From positions 1 through 64,000 of the forward strand of contig NZ_JAINVF010000003.1 in assembly GCF_020400585.1 (NCBI RefSeq): a DNA stretch of 64,000 bases. The letters are read 5' to 3'. This stretch comes from Streptomyces sp. NK08204. GTDB taxonomy: Bacteria > Actinomycetota > Actinomycetes > Streptomycetales > Streptomycetaceae. Below are positions 11,738 to 20,266 of this stretch, one piece after another. The notes under the pieces were generated by a model. It saw nothing but the letters and a program-made list of their open reading frames with translations, was not told the DNA's origin and searched no databases. Each line of letters opens with the position of its first letter. Positions within the stretch are counted from its first letter, which is position 1. The translations under genes were made by a program, and so were the position numbers.

Positions 11738-13789
11738 GTGGCGAACGTGGAGCACAGCGGGCGAGCGACGGATGCCTTCGGAACGGCAGCGGATGCCTTC
11801 GGGACGGCGCCGGCCGGAGCACGCCTGCGCGCGGTTCGGCTCGCACTGTGGGTGGTGGCCGCGGCTCTCGCGGTCCGGCAGATGGCCGTCGTCCTCACCA
11901 CACCGAGCGGCAAGCGGCTCACCGACCTGGAGACCTGGGTCGGCCCGCACGGCGTGCTGCATGTGAAGGGCTCGCTGTACGACTCGACGCGGTTCACCGG
12001 CACCCCCTTCGGCGGGCTGGTGCTCAAGCCGCTCACCCGATCGGCGCAAGCGGCCCTCGGCTGGGGCTGGACATTAGGCTCCCTGCTGCTGGTCGTGGCC
12101 CTCGGCCTGGTCGCCGCCCGCGCGCTGCCCCGGCCCGTCAGCCGCCGCACCTCGCTGCTGGCCGCGCCGGTCGCCGTCAGTCTGCTCATGTTGTCCCTGC
12201 CGGTCCGCAACGCCCTGTGGCTCGGCCAGACCAGCATCATCCCGGTGCTGCTGGTGCTGCTCGGCTGCTTCACCGTGCGCGGCGAACGCGCGAGCGGCCT
12301 GTGCATAGGCGTGGCCGCCGCCCTCCAGCCGACCGTCCTGCTCTTCGCCCCGCTGCTGTGGTTCACCGGCCGTCGCAAGGCCACCCTCGGCACGGCCGCC
12401 GGCTTCGCCGCGTGCACCGCCCTCGCCTGGGCCGCGATGCCCCACGACTCCTCCACGTACTGGGTGCACCACATGGCCGGTGTCGGCCTCGGCGGCAAGG
12501 CCGACGCCCTCGCCAACCAGTCACTGCACGGCGCCCTGCTCCGCCTGGACCTGACCGGCCCCCTGGAGATCGCGCTCTTCCTCCTCCTGAGCGCCGCCGT
12601 CGCCACCCTCGCCCTGCGCCGCGCCGTCCGCTACGCCCACGACGGACAGCTCCTGCTCGCCGTGGCCGTCACCGGCTGCGCGGCCGTCGTCGTGTCCCCG
12701 ACCACCTGGCAGCACCAGCTGCTGTGGGTGCTTCTCGCGGTGGTCGGCCGGGTCGGCAAGCGCGCCTCGGACCGCTACGTCTGGCCGGTGGCGGTGGTCC
12801 TGGTGACGACCCTCCCGGCGAAGATGATGCTGCCGAACATGTCGTCGCTGTATCCGCTGCGGGACAACATCGTGGTGCTCGCGGCCGTCGCCGCCGCCAC
12901 GGCCGTACCGTTCCTGTCCCGCACGTCGCCGCACTACCAGAGGCCGATCCCGACGGAGTGCGCGCCACCGGTCCCGGCCCGCTGGCGGCGCGTCCCCCTG
13001 CTGCCCTTCCTGCGCCGGGTCCTCACCCGCCCCAACCTCCTGCTGGAACTCCTCCTCCTCCGCGTCACCTACGCGGCCTACCAGCAGGTGCGCCTGGCCG
13101 CGACCGGCGGCAGCAATTCCAAGGGCCGGGCGCGGGCCGAACACCACGGCCACCTCGTCCTCGACCTCGAACGCTTCCTGCACATCGATGTCGAGCACGC
13201 GGTCAACCACGCCGTGGTGAAGATCGACTGGCTGCGGAACTTCTTCGACTTCTACTACGAGTCCTTCCACTTCGTGGTCCCCCTGACGGTCCTCGGCGTC
13301 CTGTACTGGCGCCGCCCCGTCGACTACCGCTGGGCCCGCGCCTCCCTCGGCTTCGCCACCCTGCTGGCCCTGGTCGGCTTCTGGCTCTTCCCGCTGGCCC
13401 CGCCGCGCCTGATGCCGAGCCTGGGCATGATCGACACCGTCCACGGCGTCCAGGACTTCTCCAAGCCGGACTACGGCACCCTGACCGCGCTCACCAACCA
13501 GTACGCGGCGATGCCGTCCCTGCATTTCGGCTGGTCCCTGTGGTGCGGGGTGGTCATCGCGGTCATCGCCCCCCGATGGTGGATGAAGGCCCTCGGCCTG
13601 CTGCACCCCTTCTTCACCGTCTCCGCCATCGTCGCCACCGGCAACCACTGGGTGCTGGACGCGGTCGGCGGAGCGGTGGTGGTGAGCGCGGGCTTCGGGC
13701 TGTCGTACCTGTTCCAGGGGCCGCGGGCGCGGGTGGTGTCGGCGGTGGCGGCGAAGAGAGAACCGGAGCGGGTGGGGGAGACCGGCTGA
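11738..13789 (+). CDS. Bifunctional GT87 mannosyltransferase-like / PAP2 phosphatase-like membrane protein
   Basis: A 683-residue polytopic membrane protein. The first ~400 residues form a GT87-like polyprenyl-phosphate-dependent glycosyltransferase domain with about ten helices and early acidic residues (TDLETWVGPHG). The last ~240 residues form a PAP2 domain with helix-embedded motifs MPSLHFGWSLW (Ser-Leu-His) and ATGNHWVLDAVGG (His/Asp catalytic pair), as in inositol-phosphorylceramide-synthase-like enzymes. Such fusions occur across Streptomyces and probably act on a lipid-linked glycan or phosphoinositol; the substrate is unknown. The start is GTG 11738 with GGGAGG upstream. The N-terminus repeats ATDAFGTAADAFGTA. 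Confidence 0.88.
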   Translation: MANVEHSGRATDAFGTAADAFGTAPAGARLRAVRLALWVVAAALAVRQMAVVLTTPSGKRLTDLETWVGPHGVLHVKGSLYDSTRFTGTPFGGLVLKPLTRSAQAALGWGWTLGSLLLVVALGLVAARALPRPVSRRTSLLAAPVAVSLLMLSLPVRNALWLGQTSIIPVLLVLLGCFTVRGERASGLCIGVAAALQPTVLLFAPLLWFTGRRKATLGTAAGFAACTALAWAAMPHDSSTYWVHHMAGVGLGGKADALANQSLHGALLRLDLTGPLEIALFLLLSAAVATLALRRAVRYAHDGQLLLAVAVTGCAAVVVSPTTWQHQLLWVLLAVVGRVGKRASDRYVWPVAVVLVTTLPAKMMLPNMSSLYPLRDNIVVLAAVAAATAVPFLSRTSPHYQRPIPTECAPPVPARWRRVPLLPFLRRVLTRPNLLLELLLLRVTYAAYQQVRLAATGGSNSKGRARAEHHGHLVLDLERFLHIDVEHAVNHAVVKIDWLRNFFDFYYESFHFVVPLTVLGVLYWRRPVDYRWARASLGFATLLALVGFWLFPLAPPRLMPSLGMIDTVHGVQDFSKPDYGTLTALTNQYAAMPSLHFGWSLWCGVVIAVIAPRWWMKALGLLHPFFTVSAIVATGNHWVLDAVGGAVVVSAGFGLSYLFQGPRARVVSAVAAKREPERVGETG

Positions 13790-13811
13790 CGGCGGACCGG
13801 CCGACCGTCAG
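13786..13811. terminator. Hairpin at the end of the GT87-PAP2 gene
   Basis: CTGACGG (13786-13792) pairs with CCGTCAG (13805-13811) around a GC-rich loop. It overlaps the stop codon and lies between convergent genes. Confidence 0.5.
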
Positions 13812-13923
13812 GAAAAGGAGTCCGCGCTGATCACGATGTGCGCGGGCGGGGGCCGGCGACCGGGACGGTCATCCGGCGGCTGTGGAAGCCGTCGTCATGA
13901 CCGCTGTCTGCGCCGCACCGCAC

Positions 13924-14622
13924 TCACTCCCGGCCCGAAGCCAGTCCCCCCAGCACCCCCGACAGCGCCGCCGCGATCAGCAGCGGGATGCCCAGGCCGT
14001 GGTGGAGGACCAGCCACGCGCCCAGGCAGGCGCCGGCCGTCATCGCGAGGACCGAGGCCGTGCGGCGGGGGGAGCGGTGGCCGGTGGCGTCGCCCAGGCG
14101 GGATTCGGAGGCGAGGGCGGTCAGGGTCATGGTGAGGACCGTGGTGGTCAGGTCGGGGACGCCGAGTTTGCGGACCGTCGCGTTGCGCAGGCCCATCGCG
14201 AAGGCCGTCAGGGCGATGAGGGTGTAGCGGGTGGCCGGTTCCCGGGGCCAGAGGAAGGCGACCGCCGCTGACGTGCCGACCAGGAGCGCTTCCACCGCCA
14301 GGGTCAGGCGGGCCCAGCGGCGGCGCGTGCCCTGGCCGTGGCGGGCCGCCATCCTGCCGCCGGCCACCGCGCCGAGGAGGAAACACAGCAGAGAGGTCGC
14401 CGTGTGCGGGACCGAGAAGCCCGGGGCGCCCGCCGCCGCGAAACCCAGGACCACCACGTTGCCCGTCATGTTCGCCGTGAAGACGCGGCCCAGGCCCAGA
14501 TAGCTCACCGCGTCGATCAGGCCGCTCACCACCGTCAGCACGAGGAGTACGGCCACCAGCCGGACCCCGCGTGCCTCCGGGTCCGGGCCCCGGTCCGGGC
14601 ATGCCGTGGTGCGGGTCGTCAT
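13924..14622 (-). CDS. DUF1275 (YoaK) family membrane protein
   Basis: A 232-residue membrane protein with about six helices. The family signature is GLIDAVSYLGLGRVFTANMTGN near residues 35-56, followed by GAVAGGRMAARHG and RNATVRKLGVPDLTTTVLTMTLT. These are the conserved regions of YoaK/DUF1275 proteins, whose transport or signalling role is unknown. It starts at ATG 14622 with GGAGG 5 bases upstream. The frame stays open far upstream of this start but without protein-like content. It is convergent with the GT87-PAP2 gene. Confidence 0.9.
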   Translation of the reverse strand: MTTRTTACPDRGPDPEARGVRLVAVLLVLTVVSGLIDAVSYLGLGRVFTANMTGNVVVLGFAAAGAPGFSVPHTATSLLCFLLGAVAGGRMAARHGQGTRRRWARLTLAVEALLVGTSAAVAFLWPREPATRYTLIALTAFAMGLRNATVRKLGVPDLTTTVLTMTLTALASESRLGDATGHRSPRRTASVLAMTAGACLGAWLVLHHGLGIPLLIAAALSGVLGGLASGRE

Positions 14623-14650
14623 CGGATCCTCCGGTTCGCCGGGCGGCAGA

Positions 14651-14708
14651 GCGGACAGGCGGGACAGGGCGGACAGGGCAGGACAGGGCGGACAGGGCGG
14701 GCAGGCGG
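14651..14708. repeat. Short GGACAGGGC-type tandem repeat
   Basis: Imperfect 9-10 base units of the GGACAGGGC type, about five in a row, in the leader of the DUF1275 gene. Confidence 0.75.
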
Positions 14709-14971
14709 AGACGACCGCATCGCGGGCGCGGGGGTTCCCGGCTGTCCCGGCGCAGCGTGCGTCCGTAGCGGTCGGGGCGCGACACGGGACACGCGTGTGC
14801 CGCGTGGATCCGGGGAAAAGCAGCCCGGTCGGCGGATGCGGGAGAGGTCCGTCGCCGAGCCGGCCGCCGCGTACAGGCTGAGTTCGCCCGTTTCCTCGGG
14901 TGAGTTGCCGTCGCCGCCGACTCCCTGTGCCCGCGAGCACACCTGTGACGTGGGCCGTGCCCGGACATGCG

Positions 14972-15006
14972 CGCGCACCCCCGCCCGGCAGGGGGCGAGG
15001 GTGCGT
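14972..15006 (-). terminator. Hairpin after the transglycosylase-like gene
   Basis: A long GC stem (GCGCACCC...GGGTGCG with an inner CGCCC/GGGCG part) around a GGCA loop, lying about 85 bases past the stop of the minus-strand gene. Confidence 0.65.
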
Positions 15007-15092
15007 GTGCTGGATCAGGGAGACGTCGACCACGTGGGGTCGTACGTCGCGGCGCTGCCGAAGACCGCTCGGTGGTCCGGCGGCGGGCCGGC

Positions 15093-15509
15093 TCAGTACC
15101 AGCCGTTGGCCTGCCAGAAGGACCAGGCCTTGGCGGGGCTGCCGTAGCGGGAGTTCATGTAGTCCAGGCCCCACTTGATCTGCGTCGCCGGGTTGGTCTT
15201 CCAGTCGCCGCCGGCGGAGGCCATCTTCGAGCCCGGCAGGGCCTGGACCAGGCCGTAGGCGCCGGAGGAGCTGTTGGTGGCCGTGGGGTTCCAGCCGCTC
15301 TCGTGCTGGACGATCTTGCTGAACGCGTTGAACTGCGCGGCGTCCGGGATCATCTTGTGCGCGATCGCCTGAGCGGAGGAGGCCGAGGCGGGCGTGGCGG
15401 CCTGGGCGGGCGCCGCGGTCAGAGCCATACCGGCGGTGGCGGCGGCCACGGCGGCGGTGGTGAGGGCCTTCTTCGGGGAAGCGATGCGGCGGATGAAGGA
15501 GACGGACAC
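15093..15509 (-). CDS. Secreted transglycosylase-like (SLT) protein
   Basis: A 138-residue exported protein starting at GTG 15509 behind AAGAGG. Residues 1-37 are a signal peptide (FIRRIASPKKALTT, hydrophobic core, APAQAA). The mature part has KIVQHESGWNPTATNSSSGA, whose Glu is the expected catalytic residue of lytic-transglycosylase/lysozyme-like folds. AYGLVQALPGSKM and IKWGLDYMNSRYGSPAKAW complete the short SLT domain, and it ends in the family-typical QANGWY. It probably cleaves or remodels peptidoglycan outside the cell. Confidence 0.92.
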   Translation of the reverse strand: MSVSFIRRIASPKKALTTAAVAAATAGMALTAAPAQAATPASASSAQAIAHKMIPDAAQFNAFSKIVQHESGWNPTATNSSSGAYGLVQALPGSKMASAGGDWKTNPATQIKWGLDYMNSRYGSPAKAWSFWQANGWY

Positions 15510-15858
15510 GGAGAACCTCTTGCGTCGGGGACAGGGGGATCGCCTGTATGCCGTGAACCACGCGGAGGTGGTTGCCGCATACGTCGGCGCCGCGGCCCGG
15601 GTGGGTTCGTGGCGCCTGGCGACGTCCTCAAGAGAAGCAGGCTGACGAACGGCCCGCAATGCCCCCTTTTACTAGTTGTGGCCGGATCGGCGGCTATTGA
15701 CCGCTGTGTGGCGTGGCTCTCAATCCGCAGGTCAGAGGTGGTGCCAGAAAGGGTGTATGGGGCAAATAGGTCTACTATGGCGGACCGTAGGTGACGTGCG
15801 TCATGTGGGGTGCTTCACCGCGCGGGCCACCGCACGGACACAGCATGGATGCGGCCCC
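15510..15858. other. Intergenic region upstream of the transglycosylase-like gene
   Basis: About 350 bases without a gene. The part next to the minus-strand gene is a long possible 5' leader (about 150 bases). Genes of this type in Streptomyces often carry c-di-AMP (ydaO) riboswitches, but I could not identify the conserved blocks here, so no call is made. The part near 15690-15800 is less GC-rich and probably holds the promoter. Confidence 0.5.
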
Positions 15859-16674
15859 TCACGCACCGGGAGCGTCGAATGTGACCGCGGTCTCGAAGGC
15901 GGCCCGGCGCGTGGCCCGGCGCAGCGCGCGCAGCAGCGCCGGACCGAGGGCGAGCGTGAGGACCACCGTGCAGACGGCCCGGCCCAGGTCCCAGCCGAGG
16001 GACGTGGCCAGGCAGTACGCGAGGAAACGGGCCAGGTTGGCGGGGACCCCGGCGTGCGGGTCGAAGGCGATGTCCGAGGCCAGCGCCCCCATGAAGGGCC
16101 ACCCGGCCAGGTTCATGACCGTGCCGTAGGCGAGGGCCGCCAGGCAGCCGTACACCGCGAGCAGCAACAGCTCACCCCGGCCGCGCAGGCGGTACGGGCC
16201 CGGCAGCAGCCCGGCGCCCATGGTGAACCAGCCCATCGCGAGCATCTGGAACGGCAGCCACGGGCCCACCCCGCCCGTCAGCAGCGCGGAGGCGAACATC
16301 GTCACCGAGCCCAGTGCGAACCCGAAGCCCGGACCGAGCACCCGGCCGCTGAGCACCATCAGGAAGAACATCGGCTCGATCCCCGCCGTGCCCGCGCCGA
16401 TCGGGCGCAGCGCGGCCCCGGTCGCCGCGAGCACGCCCAGCATGGCGACGGCCTTCGGACCGAGGTCCGACTCGGAGATCGTCGCCGCCACGACCGCGAC
16501 CAGCAGCGCCAGCAGACCCGCGAACAGCCACGGCGCGTCCTGCGCGTGTGCGCTCAGCTGCGAGGTGGGCGGGGCGAGGAAGGGCCAGCCGAAGGCCACG
16601 ACCCCGACCGCGCCGGTCAGCACCAGGGCGGCAAGGGAGCGGGGCCCGAGGCGCACCGGGCGGGCGGTGCTCAT
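15859..16674 (-). CDS. ECF transporter S component (predicted cobalamin-specific)
   Basis: A 271-residue membrane protein of about six helices, last gene of the riboswitch-controlled operon. MFFLMVLSGRVLGPGFGFALG and MLAMGWFTMGAGLLPG resemble the substrate-binding helices of CbrT-type S components. It starts at ATG 16674, overlapping the stop of the ATPase gene (ATGA), so its translation is coupled. The substrate is inferred from the cobalamin riboswitch about 5 kb upstream at the head of the operon, not from binding residues. Homologues may carry B12 or a B12 precursor. Confidence 0.85.
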   Translation of the reverse strand: MSTARPVRLGPRSLAALVLTGAVGVVAFGWPFLAPPTSQLSAHAQDAPWLFAGLLALLVAVVAATISESDLGPKAVAMLGVLAATGAALRPIGAGTAGIEPMFFLMVLSGRVLGPGFGFALGSVTMFASALLTGGVGPWLPFQMLAMGWFTMGAGLLPGPYRLRGRGELLLLAVYGCLAALAYGTVMNLAGWPFMGALASDIAFDPHAGVPANLARFLAYCLATSLGWDLGRAVCTVVLTLALGPALLRALRRATRRAAFETAVTFDAPGA

Positions 16675-18485
16675 GCCAACGCCTCCCGCACCTCGGTGAC
16701 CGTGAGCCACTCCAGCGGGGCGAGGATCTTCGTCACCTGCGGGGCGAAGGACGGGGACGACACCACGATCTCCGCCGTCGGCCCGTCGGCGATCACCTCG
16801 CCCTCGGCGAGCAGCACGACCCGGTGGGCGATCTCGGCCGCCAGCTCCACGTCATGCGTGGCCAGCACGATCGCGTGACCCGCGGCGGCCAGCTCGCGCA
16901 GGACGCCCACCAGGCGGGCCTTCGCCGCGTAGTCCAGGCCGCGCGTCGGCTCGTCCAGCAGGAGAAGGGGCGGGCGTGCGGTCAGGACGACGGCCAGGGC
17001 GAGCGTCAGGCGCTGCCCCTCGGAGAGGTCGCGCGGATGCGTGTCGTCCGTGATGCCCGGCAGCAGCTCGGACACCAGGGCCCGGCACCTGCCCGGCTCG
17101 GCGCCCGCGTCCCGGTCGGCGGCCTCGCACTCGGCGCCCACCGTGTCGGCGTACAGCAGGTCGCGCGGCTCCTGCGGGACGAGACCGACCCGGCGGACGA
17201 GATCCCGGGGCGCGGTGCGGTGCGGTTCGGCTCCGCCGACGCGGACCGTGCCCGAGGCCGGCTCCACCAGCCCGACCAGGGAACCGAGCAGCGTGGACTT
17301 CCCCGCGCCGTTGCGGCCCATCAGCGCCACCGTCTCACCCGGGGCCACGGCCAGATCGACCCGCCGCAGCGCGTCGACCCCACCCCGGCGCACGGACAGG
17401 GCACGGACCTCGGCGGCCTGCTGTCCGGCAGGCGGGGCAGCCGGGGCGGAACGGCGCAGCAGGTGCCGGCGGGGCCTGCGGGCCGTGGGCGCCGACTGGG
17501 CGGGTGCGGGTGCCGGCGCGTGTCCGGGTTTGGGCGCGGGTTTGGATCCGGGTCCGGATTCGGGTCCGGGTCCGGGTCCGGGAATGCGCGGAGACGAGGT
17601 CCGGCCGGCGGCGGCCGTGCCCGGCCAGGGGGCTGGGCCGACGGGCCGGGCCTGACGCACGCGAGCCCGGTCCGCGAGCCGTTCCCGCAGGTCGCCGGCG
17701 CGGCGGCGGGCGTCGCGGACCGTCAGGGGCAGCGGGTCCCAGCCCGCCAGCCGACCGAGCTCCACCACCGGCGGACACACCGGGGAGACGGCCATCACCT
17801 CGGCCGGGGTGCCGAGGACCGGGGCCGCGCCGGGTGCGGGCAGCAGGACGACCCGGTCGGCGTACTGGACGACCCGCTCCAGGCGGTGTTCTGCCAGCAG
17901 GACGGTCGTCCCGAGGTCGTGGACCAGCCGCTGGAGCACCGCCAGCACCTCCTCGGCCGCGGCCGGGTCGAGCGCCGAGGTGGGCTCGTCGAGGACCAGC
18001 ACCCGGGGGTGCGGCGTGAGCACCGAGCCGATCGCGACCCGCTGCCGCTGCCCGCCGGAGAGGGTGGCGATCGGCCGCTCGCGCAGCCCGGCCAGCCCCA
18101 GCAGGTCGAGGGTCTCCTCCACCCGGCGCCGCATCACCTCCGGGGCGAGCCCCAGGGACTCCATGCCGTAGGCGAGTTCGTCCTCCACGGTGTCCGTGAC
18201 GAAGTGCGCGAGCGGATCCTGCCCCACCGTGCCGACGACGTCGGCCAGTTCGCGCGGCTTGTGGGTTCGGGTGTCCCGCCCGGCCACGGTGACCCGGCCG
18301 CTCAGGGTCCCGCCGGTGAAGTGCGGCACCAGCCCGCTGACCGCGCCCAGCACGGTCGACTTCCCGACCCCGGACGGACCGGCGAGCAGCACCAGTTCAC
18401 CCTCGGGCACCTCGAAGTCCACGCCCCGCACGCTGGGTTCGGCCGCGTCCTCGTACGTGACGCTGACATCCTCGAAGCGGATCAC
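16671..18485 (-). CDS. Fused double ATPase of an ECF transporter (EcfA1-EcfA2)
   Basis: A 604-residue protein with two ABC ATPase domains. Domain 1 (about residues 1-240) has Walker A GPSGVGKST, signature LSGGQRQR and Walker B VLVLDEPTSALD. Domain 2 (about 365-595) has Walker A GRNGAGKST, signature LSEGQR, an unusual second residue, and Walker B LLLLDEPTRGLD. Between them is a flexible Pro/Gly/Ser-rich linker of about 120 residues. It starts at GTG 18485 behind AAGGAG. It energises the T and S components encoded on either side in the operon. The fusion is common in actinobacterial ECF systems. Confidence 0.95.
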   Translation of the reverse strand: MIRFEDVSVTYEDAAEPSVRGVDFEVPEGELVLLAGPSGVGKSTVLGAVSGLVPHFTGGTLSGRVTVAGRDTRTHKPRELADVVGTVGQDPLAHFVTDTVEDELAYGMESLGLAPEVMRRRVEETLDLLGLAGLRERPIATLSGGQRQRVAIGSVLTPHPRVLVLDEPTSALDPAAAEEVLAVLQRLVHDLGTTVLLAEHRLERVVQYADRVVLLPAPGAAPVLGTPAEVMAVSPVCPPVVELGRLAGWDPLPLTVRDARRRAGDLRERLADRARVRQARPVGPAPWPGTAAAGRTSSPRIPGPGPGPESGPGSKPAPKPGHAPAPAPAQSAPTARRPRRHLLRRSAPAAPPAGQQAAEVRALSVRRGGVDALRRVDLAVAPGETVALMGRNGAGKSTLLGSLVGLVEPASGTVRVGGAEPHRTAPRDLVRRVGLVPQEPRDLLYADTVGAECEAADRDAGAEPGRCRALVSELLPGITDDTHPRDLSEGQRLTLALAVVLTARPPLLLLDEPTRGLDYAAKARLVGVLRELAAAGHAIVLATHDVELAAEIAHRVVLLAEGEVIADGPTAEIVVSSPSFAPQVTKILAPLEWLTVTEVREALA

Positions 18486-19617
18486 GACGGCTCCTTGGGG
18501 TCCTGGGGTCCTGGGGTCCCTGGGGCTTACCGGGCACGATGAAGGCGGGCAGCAGGGCGAGCAGCACGGACGCCGCCGGCCACACGGGGAGGGTGGGCGC
18601 GACCAGCGGGACGACCCCGGGATGCAGCGCCTCCGGTTCCCGTACGGAGGCCAGCGTCAGCAGTGCGGCGACCGCGGCGCCCGAGCCCGCGACCAGCCAG
18701 GCGCGCCCGCCCCACGGGTCGGGGCGGTAGCGGGTGCGCAGCGAGCGGCGCCCACCCAGCCGCAGCCCCGCGAGCGCGGCGGCGACCCCGGTGAGCAGCA
18801 CCGGCAGCCCGTACGTGCCGCCCTCCGCGGTGAGCAGCCCGTACGTGCCCGCGCACACGCCGAGCAGACCGCCGAGGGTGAGCGCCGCCGTCGTACGGCG
18901 TACGGGGGCGGGGACCTCGGCGGTACGGCCGTAGCCGCGGGCCTCCATCGCGGCGGCGAGTGCGACCGAACGCTCCAACGCGCCCTCCAGGACCGGCAGT
19001 CCCACCTGGAGCAGGCCGCGCACGCCCCGGTCCGGCCGGCCGCGCAGCCGCCGCGCGGCGCGCAACCGCTGGACGTCGGCGACGAGATGCGGCGCGAAGG
19101 TGAGCGCCACGACCACCGCCACGCCCGTCTCGTACAGCGCACCCGGCAGCGACTTCAGCAGGCGGGTGGGGCTCGCGAGGGCGTTCGCGGCACCCACGCA
19201 GATCAGGAGGGTGGCCAGCTTCAGGCCGTCGTAGCAGGCGAAGACGAGCGCCTCGGCGGTGACCTCGCCGCCCAGCCGGATGCCCTGCGCCCAGTGCGGG
19301 AGCGGGACTTCGGGAAGGGTGAGGAGGATGTGCGTGCCGGGAACGGGCGAGCCGAGGGCGACGGCGAACATGACGCGGACGACGACGACGGCGGCGGCGA
19401 GCTTGGCGAACGCGCCGTAGGAGCGGGACCAGGGGGCGGTGGAGCGGTGGGTGGCGACCACGTACCCGGACGCGGCTATGAGCAGGGCGAGGAGGAGGGG
19501 ATCGGTGGTGCGGGTGGCGGCGGTGCCGAGGGAGAGGGACCACAGCCACCAGGCACCGGGGTGAACCGTGCTGCTGTGCCCGCGACCGCGGACGTACGGC
19601 TGCGCACGGCTACGCAC
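18397..19617 (-). CDS. ECF transporter T component (EcfT)
   Basis: A membrane protein of about 406 residues, the scaffold of the ECF transporter. About six helices are visible. AAMEARGYG near residue 240 is the first Ala-Arg-Gly coupling motif, and the region RLRAARRLRGR supplies the cytoplasmic coupling helices that contact the ATPase. I start at GTG 19617, which overlaps the preceding gene by 8 bases. The stop lies 89 bases inside the ATPase gene. The last ~40 residues are polar, Arg/Pro-rich and follow a short GGGGTCCT repeat, so the C-terminus may have been extended by a frame change there. Confidence 0.88.
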   Translation of the reverse strand: MRSRAQPYVRGRGHSSTVHPGAWWLWSLSLGTAATRTTDPLLLALLIAASGYVVATHRSTAPWSRSYGAFAKLAAAVVVVRVMFAVALGSPVPGTHILLTLPEVPLPHWAQGIRLGGEVTAEALVFACYDGLKLATLLICVGAANALASPTRLLKSLPGALYETGVAVVVALTFAPHLVADVQRLRAARRLRGRPDRGVRGLLQVGLPVLEGALERSVALAAAMEARGYGRTAEVPAPVRRTTAALTLGGLLGVCAGTYGLLTAEGGTYGLPVLLTGVAAALAGLRLGGRRSLRTRYRPDPWGGRAWLVAGSGAAVAALLTLASVREPEALHPGVVPLVAPTLPVWPAASVLLALLPAFIVPGKPQGPQDPRTPRSRRDPLRGCQRHVRGRGRTQRAGRGLRGARG

Positions 19618-20266
19618 GACGACGTGCCCGCCATATCGCCGCCCCGGCCAGCAGCGCGACCACGCCCGCGCCGACCGGCAGGCCCAGGGACGGGCCACCG
19701 TCCTTGTGCGAAGCGGTGTTCCCGGCGGCCGTGCTGCCCTGCTTCCCCTTCTTCCCCGTCCCCGACGACACCTGCTCCCCGCACCCCTTGCGCGGGTACC
19801 CGACGATCGCGCACAGCAGGGCGTTCGTGTCGTAGCGCAAGGGCCCCGCGACCTTCGCCAGGGCCTCGGCCGTCGTCGCGCCGGGCGAGATGCGCACGCA
19901 GGCCGTACGCCCGGCGGGCGGGGCTTCGCCGGACGGGGCGTCCGCGGGCGTGCCGAAGTCGATCACCAGCGCGACCCGCTTGGTGCCAGGCCTCGCCGGG
20001 GTGTGGGCGCAGATGGTCGTGAAGTCCGCCGTGCCGCGCGGCCGGTCGGCGTCGGCCGAGTCGTCACTCACCGCGAACCGGAATCCCTCGACGGCGCCGT
20101 CGTCGGGCCGGGCGGTCGACGGGCCCTGCGTGGCGTACGTCCAGTGGCCGCCCGAGCGCTCCCAGAACGACCAGTAGCGGTATCCGGTGGCCCGGGCCTG
20201 GGCGGCACCGGCGAACAGGACGAGTACGGCGACGAGCAGGGTCGCGGCACGGCGGACGGCGGTCAC
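19610..20266 (-). CDS. SCO2322-family-like exported membrane-anchored protein of the B12 operon
   Basis: A 218-residue protein. It starts at GTG 20266, overlapping the previous stop (GTGA). Residues 1-27 are a signal peptide, and the C-terminus has one membrane helix (LPVGAGVVALLAGAAIW) with a basic tail, so the bulk faces outside. The outer domain begins YRYWSFWERSGGHW and contains VALVIDFG...VRISPGATTAEAL and LCAIVGYPRKGCG, with paired cysteines. This pattern suggests a small beta domain, possibly like the DUF4430 half of mammalian B12-binding proteins. The partner upstream has the matching alpha-toroid (see findings). The fold assignment is inference. Confidence 0.75.
   Translation of the reverse strand: MTAVRRAATLLVAVLVLFAGAAQARATGYRYWSFWERSGGHWTYATQGPSTARPDDGAVEGFRFAVSDDSADADRPRGTADFTTICAHTPARPGTKRVALVIDFGTPADAPSGEAPPAGRTACVRISPGATTAEALAKVAGPLRYDTNALLCAIVGYPRKGCGEQVSSGTGKKGKQGSTAAGNTASHKDGGPSLGLPVGAGVVALLAGAAIWRARRRA

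Larger units (their letters stand above)
14623..15092. other. Intergenic region between the DUF1275 and transglycosylase-like genes
   Basis: 470 bases hold no supported gene. It contains a GGACAGGGC-type tandem repeat near the DUF1275 start and a terminator-like hairpin at 14972-15006. The middle part reads like a long leader for the DUF1275 gene; I could not match it to a known riboswitch class. Confidence 0.6.

Noticed and set aside
15510..15680. Possible c-di-AMP (ydaO) riboswitch before the transglycosylase-like gene
   Set aside because: The long leader suggested it, but I could not find the conserved blocks of that class, so it is left as an unassigned leader.
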